Origin: Lachnoclostridium sp. UBA5725
GTDB lineage: Bacteria; Bacillota; Clostridia; Lachnospirales; Lachnospiraceae
NCBI GenBank assembly: GCA_002419585.1
Contig: DIGJ01000010.1
Span: forward strand, 1 to 64,000
DNA length: 64,000 nt
Reading direction: 5' to 3'
Shown here: positions 60,620-64,000 of the stretch, in pieces
Numbering within the stretch: position 1 is the first letter of the stretch
How the letters are laid out: each line of letters begins with the position of its first letter
Translations under genes and position numbers: made by a program
Notes under the pieces: generated by a model
The model's input: the letters and a program-made list of their open reading frames with translations, nothing else
Database searches by the model: none
What the model was told of the DNA's origin: nothing

Positions 60620-62554
60620 ATGAAGTATGAGAAATTGTTTCAAAAAGGGATGATTGGTAAACTTGAACTAAAGAACCGAATTGTTATGCCTGCCATGGGC
60701 GTTTCACTCGCTAGTTCTACCGGTGAAGCAAGCGATGAGATCATTCGTTATTATGAAGAACGTGCCAAAGGAGGATGTGGACTCATTATTACCGAAATCA
60801 CGAGAGTTGATGATGTATATGGTGTTGGAACCTCCAATCAGTTAGCAGTAACAGAAGGAAAAGATATTCCAAGGCTTCAAAGACTTGCAGATGCGGTACA
60901 TAAATATGATGCAAAGATATTTGTTCAGCTACATCATCCAGGAAGACAAACCTATAGTAGATTACTTAATGGCAAGCAAATTGTAGCTCCATCTGCTGTT
61001 ATGTGTAACGTAGTGAAAGAAATGCCACGAGCCCTGACCACAGAAGAATGTGAAGGCATTATGAAAGCTTTTGTAAAGGGAGCAGTCATTGCAAAGTCAG
61101 CAGGTATTGATGGAGTAGAAATACACGCCGCACACGGCTATTTGCTCGATCAGTTCTTATCTCCATATACCAATGAAAGAACCGATAAATACGGTGGAAG
61201 TTTCCATAATCGCATTCGTATCTTGGAAGAAATGATTACAGCCATCAAGCATTTATGTGGTCCGGATTTCCCTATCAGTGTTCGTATCAGTGGAGACGAA
61301 TACGTAGAAGGGGGATTAAAATTAGAGGATTCCATCAAAATAGCCAGAACCTTAGAAAGTTATGGTGTTGATGCAATAAATGTAAGTTCCGGTATCTATG
61401 AATCGGGAGCCACTATCGTCGAACCAGGATCTTATCCACAAGGATGGAAAAAACATTTGGCAACGGAAATACGTAAAAATGTAAAAATCCCTGTGATTGC
61501 TGTCAACAATATCAAGCAGCCATGCGTAGCAGAACAGCTACTCGAAGAAGGTGTTTGTGATTTTATTGGAATCGGAAGAGGACAGCTAGCCGATGAAGAA
61601 TGGGCAAAGAAAGCGAAAACCGGACGCGAAGAAGAGATCAGAAGCTGTATAGGTTGCCTACACTGCTTCAAAACCTTAAATACAGGAAAACACATTTCTT
61701 GTGCTGTTAACCCAAGAGTTGGACGAGAGCTTGAATATAAAGATTACGAAAAAGATGGAGAGAATCAAGTGGTTGCAGTAATCGGAGGCGGGCCAGGTGG
61801 AATGCAGGCAGCTTTAGTATTAGCAAAAAGAAATTATAAAGTAGTTCTATTTGAGCAGAGCACTGAACTTGGTGGTACATTAAACATAGCAGATAAACCT
61901 TTATTAAAAGAAAAAATTACATTACTGAAAAACGGAATGAAAACACAAGTAGAAAAAGCTAACATTGAAGTGCGTTTAGACACCAAAGCAACAGTAGAAA
62001 TGGTGAAAGAGTTAAATCCTGTCGGAGTTTTTGTTGCCTGCGGAGCTTCACCAGTTGTTCCGAAATTACCGGGTATTGAAAATAGCAAAGTAGTGACAGC
62101 AGAAGATGTACTTAGTGGAAAAGTAAAAGTAGAAGGAAAAGTTGCCGTGATTGGTTCCGGATTAACTGGATGTGAAACTGCTGAAACATTGGCAGAGCAA
62201 GGACATAGCGTCTCCTTAATTGAAATGGCTAAGACCATTGGACCTGGAATTTATCCATCCATTTTAATGGATTTAATGGGAAGATTCAGAAAGTTCAATC
62301 CACAGATTCTGCCAGGTCATAGACTTGCAGCGGTTACAGAGAATGGTGTACTCGTTGTAAATGTAGCAAATGGTCAGAAAATGGAAGTAGAAGCAGATAC
62401 GGTTGTACTTGCACTTGGTGTTTCTCCTCGCAGGGACGTGGTTTCAGAATTTGAAGCTTCGTTTGATGAGGTTCGTGTTATTGGAGATGCATCAAGGGGC
62501 GGTAGTATTGTGGAAGCAGTAGCAGATGGATTTGGTAAAGCATTCGTATATTAG
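60620..62554 (+). CDS. Old-yellow-enzyme family NADH:flavin oxidoreductase (enoate reductase/BaiCD-like)
   Basis: 644 residues. Residues 1-~335: FMN TIM barrel (GKLELKNRIVMPAMG, IHAAHGYLLDQFLSPYTNERTDKYGGS). About 343-362: [4Fe-4S] ligands (CIGCLHCFKTLN, then ISCAVNP). About 380-640: FAD and NADH domains (VIGGGPGGMQAALVL, VIGSGLTGCETAETL). This is the layout of 2,4-dienoyl-CoA reductase, enoate reductase and bile-acid BaiCD/BaiH. It reduces a conjugated double bond using NADH. Preceded by a PucR-type divergent promoter and followed 36 bp later by a short-chain dehydrogenase. Confidence 0.92.
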   Translation: MKYEKLFQKGMIGKLELKNRIVMPAMGVSLASSTGEASDEIIRYYEERAKGGCGLIITEITRVDDVYGVGTSNQLAVTEGKDIPRLQRLADAVHKYDAKIFVQLHHPGRQTYSRLLNGKQIVAPSAVMCNVVKEMPRALTTEECEGIMKAFVKGAVIAKSAGIDGVEIHAAHGYLLDQFLSPYTNERTDKYGGSFHNRIRILEEMITAIKHLCGPDFPISVRISGDEYVEGGLKLEDSIKIARTLESYGVDAINVSSGIYESGATIVEPGSYPQGWKKHLATEIRKNVKIPVIAVNNIKQPCVAEQLLEEGVCDFIGIGRGQLADEEWAKKAKTGREEEIRSCIGCLHCFKTLNTGKHISCAVNPRVGRELEYKDYEKDGENQVVAVIGGGPGGMQAALVLAKRNYKVVLFEQSTELGGTLNIADKPLLKEKITLLKNGMKTQVEKANIEVRLDTKATVEMVKELNPVGVFVACGASPVVPKLPGIENSKVVTAEDVLSGKVKVEGKVAVIGSGLTGCETAETLAEQGHSVSLIEMAKTIGPGIYPSILMDLMGRFRKFNPQILPGHRLAAVTENGVLVVNVANGQKMEVEADTVVLALGVSPRRDVVSEFEASFDEVRVIGDASRGGSIVEAVADGFGKAFVY

Positions 62555-62590
62555 ATAAGTGCCGTTAAGGCGGCGGATAGGAGAGCAAAT

Positions 62591-63445
62591 ATGAAGGATT
62601 TTAAAGGAAAAGTAGCAGTAATTACCGGAGCAGGTAATGGGTTCGGTGTCGAAATTGCAAAGGAATGTGCCATTCGTAATATGAAAATGGTTTTAGTGGA
62701 TATTGAAGGTGAGGATGCTGACCGAACAAAGAAACTAGTAGAGTCTATGGGGGCGGTAGCAGTTTCTCTTACAGCAGATGTAAGCCTTCTAGATGAAGTG
62801 AAAAAGATGATCGATATAACAATAGAAAACTTTGGACAGATTGATTTACTCGTTAATAATGCAGGTGTAGCAATTCCGGGTTATATATGGGAGCTTCCAA
62901 TGCGTGACTGGGATTGGATTGTTAGCATTAATGTCATGAGTCAGGTATATGCAATGAATCTTGCCATTCCAATTATGTTAAAGCAGGGAACACCTTGTCA
63001 TATCATTAATACAGCTTCTGTTGCAGGACTCATTACATCCGATGGAATGCCAGCATATCATACAACAAAACATGCATCCGTAGCACTTTCAGAAAGTGTA
63101 AGCTATGATTTGCAAAAAATAAATGCAAATATAAAGGTTTCAGTGCTTTGTCCAGGATTTGTGCAAACCGATCTGCATCACTATGAAAAACATAGACCAG
63201 AACGATTTACAGCGGTGGAAGATCCCTATTATCAAAGTGATTCTTTTAAAATGCATCAGGCAATCGCAGAACATGTAGTTACCACTGGAATTCCGGTTGA
63301 CAGCATTGGTTTGAGCGTATTTAATGCAATTGAAGACGAAGACTTCTACATATTAACACATCCAATTTACTCCACCTTAATCGGAAAGAGAGTAAAGGAT
63401 ATGTTAGAAGGTAAGGGACCAGATTTAAAGGCACTACGTGGATAA
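62591..63445 (+). CDS. Short-chain dehydrogenase/reductase
   Basis: 284 residues. Classical SDR motifs: GAGNGFG (13-19, nucleotide), NNAG (89-92), Ser143, Tyr156 and Lys160 (PAYHTTKH). The acidic residue at Asp37 (VLVDIEG) favours NAD over NADP. It oxidises or reduces a hydroxyl/keto group. Operon partner of the enoate-reductase-like enzyme. AGGAG precedes the ATG. An extended C-terminal part after residue 210 includes HHYEKHRPERF, common in larger SDRs. Confidence 0.93.
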   Translation: MKDFKGKVAVITGAGNGFGVEIAKECAIRNMKMVLVDIEGEDADRTKKLVESMGAVAVSLTADVSLLDEVKKMIDITIENFGQIDLLVNNAGVAIPGYIWELPMRDWDWIVSINVMSQVYAMNLAIPIMLKQGTPCHIINTASVAGLITSDGMPAYHTTKHASVALSESVSYDLQKINANIKVSVLCPGFVQTDLHHYEKHRPERFTAVEDPYYQSDSFKMHQAIAEHVVTTGIPVDSIGLSVFNAIEDEDFYILTHPIYSTLIGKRVKDMLEGKGPDLKALRG

Positions 63446-63452
63446 TTTTAAC

Positions 63453-63480
63453 TTGAATGTCATATCTTATGTGTTATAAT
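63453..63480 (+). promoter_or_regulatory. Promoter of the yjdF leader
   Basis: TTGAAT, a 16-nt spacer and TATAAT; transcription would start near 63487, just before the structured leader. Confidence 0.65.
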
Positions 63481-63486
63481 AAAAGC

Positions 63487-63590
63487 ACAAAGATAAAAAC
63501 ACGTCCCGGTAGGTAGTCCGGGAGCAGCATAAGCTGTCAGTAACCTGCCTCCTTGGTTGTCCATTCTTTGTTCATCTAATTCTTTAAGGA
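63487..63590 (+). ncRNA. Candidate yjdF riboswitch
   Basis: Structured leader directly before yjdF. Hairpin TCCCGG (63504-63509)/CCGGGA (63518-63523), a second hairpin CAGC-ATAA-GCTG (63525-63536), and a possible pseudoknot between loop AGGTAG (63511-63516) and CTGCCT (63545-63550). The known yjdF motif RNA sits before this gene in Firmicutes and binds aza-aromatic compounds. The assignment rests on gene context and visible pairing, not on a covariance model. The ribosome binding site AAGGAGGG at 63586-63593 is where control would act. Confidence 0.65.
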
Positions 63591-63599
63591 GGGAATAAA

Positions 63600-64000
63600 A
63601 TGGACAAAGTATGTGAAACATTGAAGGTATTGTTTGAGGAACCATTCTGGATTGGTGTATTCGAAAAAAGACAAGAAGGAAAACTTAGCGTATGTAAAGT
63701 CACATTTGGTGCAGAACCAAAAGACTACGAAGTTGAAAAATTTCTACTTTCGAATTACTATAATCTTCGATTTGGACCATCTGTTGAATTTGAAGGGAAG
63801 GAAAAAGAAAAAATAAATCCGAAGCGTCGCCAAAGGGAAGTAAAAAAACAATTAAAAAATGCTACCATTGGTACAAAGTCCCAGCAGGCAATCAAGTTAG
63901 GACAAGAAGAAGCGAAATTAGAACGTAAAATAGCATCAAAAAGACGATGTGAGGAAGAAAAAGCTTTTCAATTCGCTTTAAAACAACAGAAGAAAAAAGA
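63600..64000 (+). CDS. yjdF: YjdF family protein (DUF2992), 3' partial
   Basis: The first 133 residues are in the window; the stop is outside. It reads FEEPFWIGVFEKRQEGKL, KVTFGAEPKDYEVEKFLL, INPKRRQREVKKQL and a charged Lys/Glu-rich C-terminus, the pattern of YjdF. Function is unknown; expression is usually controlled by the aza-aromatic-sensing yjdF riboswitch, and that leader is present. AAGGAGGG lies 7 bases before the ATG. It is the only frame here with a good start signal. Confidence 0.85.
   Translation, partial: MDKVCETLKVLFEEPFWIGVFEKRQEGKLSVCKVTFGAEPKDYEVEKFLLSNYYNLRFGPSVEFEGKEKEKINPKRRQREVKKQLKNATIGTKSQQAIKLGQEEAKLERKIASKRRCEEEKAFQFALKQQKKK

Noticed and set aside
63634..63816. 60-residue plus-strand frame starting at 63634
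   Set aside because: It lies in another frame inside yjdF, whose own frame has the ribosome binding site and matches the family.

Overview
The window is AT-rich, densely packed Firmicutes DNA. It looks like a strictly anaerobic member of class Clostridia, most likely Lachnospirales. The reasons are oxygen-sensitive 2-hydroxyacyl-CoA dehydratase chemistry, EtfA proteins with ferredoxin domains, butyrate kinase, a GerMN lipoprotein, a secreted multidomain GH43 glycosidase, AGGAGG-type ribosome binding sites and sigma-A-like promoters. I saw no tRNA, rRNA, CRISPR array, insertion sequence or prophage. Family assignments come from reading motifs, not from database searches.

Layout. (1) 1-11.1 kb: the 3' part of a secreted GH43 protein (5' end outside the window, apparent frameshift near base 62), a peroxide/methionine-sulfoxide repair group (glutathione peroxidase, thioredoxin, MsrAB), a flavin reductase, an ArsC/Spx-like protein, a GT-A-like protein, a GerMN lipoprotein, a DUF3892 protein and a GNAT acetyltransferase. 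(2) 11.3-29.8 kb: a two-lobed island for reductive metabolism of acyl-CoA acids. Lobe one is GntR, dehydratase B and C, YkvI-type transporter, acyl-CoA dehydrogenase, EtfB, EtfA and a class III CoA-transferase. Lobe two is GntR, YkvI-type transporter, dehydratase activator, acyl-CoA ligase, acyl-CoA dehydrogenase, EtfB, EtfA and an OFA-type MFS carrier. It combines the had/fld (2-hydroxyacid) and car (aryl-acrylate) gene sets. Non-coding gaps carry GTNNAC hexamers repeated at 8-bp steps, a likely shared operator code for the two GntR proteins.

(3) 29.9-47.3 kb: a chemoreceptor, then a PucR regulator divergent from an operon of an atypical acyl carrier protein (KSV instead of DSL), a CocE/NonD hydrolase, a nested inverted-repeat element, phosphotransacylase, butyrate-kinase-like enzyme, HSL-type esterase and a DUF1097-like membrane protein. 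Next comes a redox group: flavin reductase with zinc ribbon, small membrane protein, FAD reductase, NuoG-GltD fusion and a NuoF-like protein lacking its flavin domain. A LysR gene and a divergent AcpS gene end the block. The AcpS residue expected to contact the ACP Asp is altered, matching the altered ACP.

(4) 47.5-64 kb: a chemoreceptor gene interrupted by one in-frame stop, a CarD-like regulator, a MocA-ModE fusion, a fused selenium-type xanthine dehydrogenase, a three-subunit molybdenum hydroxylase, an unrecognised antisense gene, a YgfJ/MocA-type nucleotidyltransferase, a gene remnant, a second PucR, a BaiCD/enoate-reductase-like flavoenzyme, a short-chain dehydrogenase, and a yjdF-type riboswitch with the start of yjdF running off the window.

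Taken together, the window codes for uptake, activation, dehydration/hydroxylation and reduction of small organic acids and probably N-heteroaromatics. Energy could be recovered through electron-bifurcating Etf complexes and acyl-phosphate. The most novel-looking part is the ACP/AcpS-centred block between the first PucR gene and the LysR gene.
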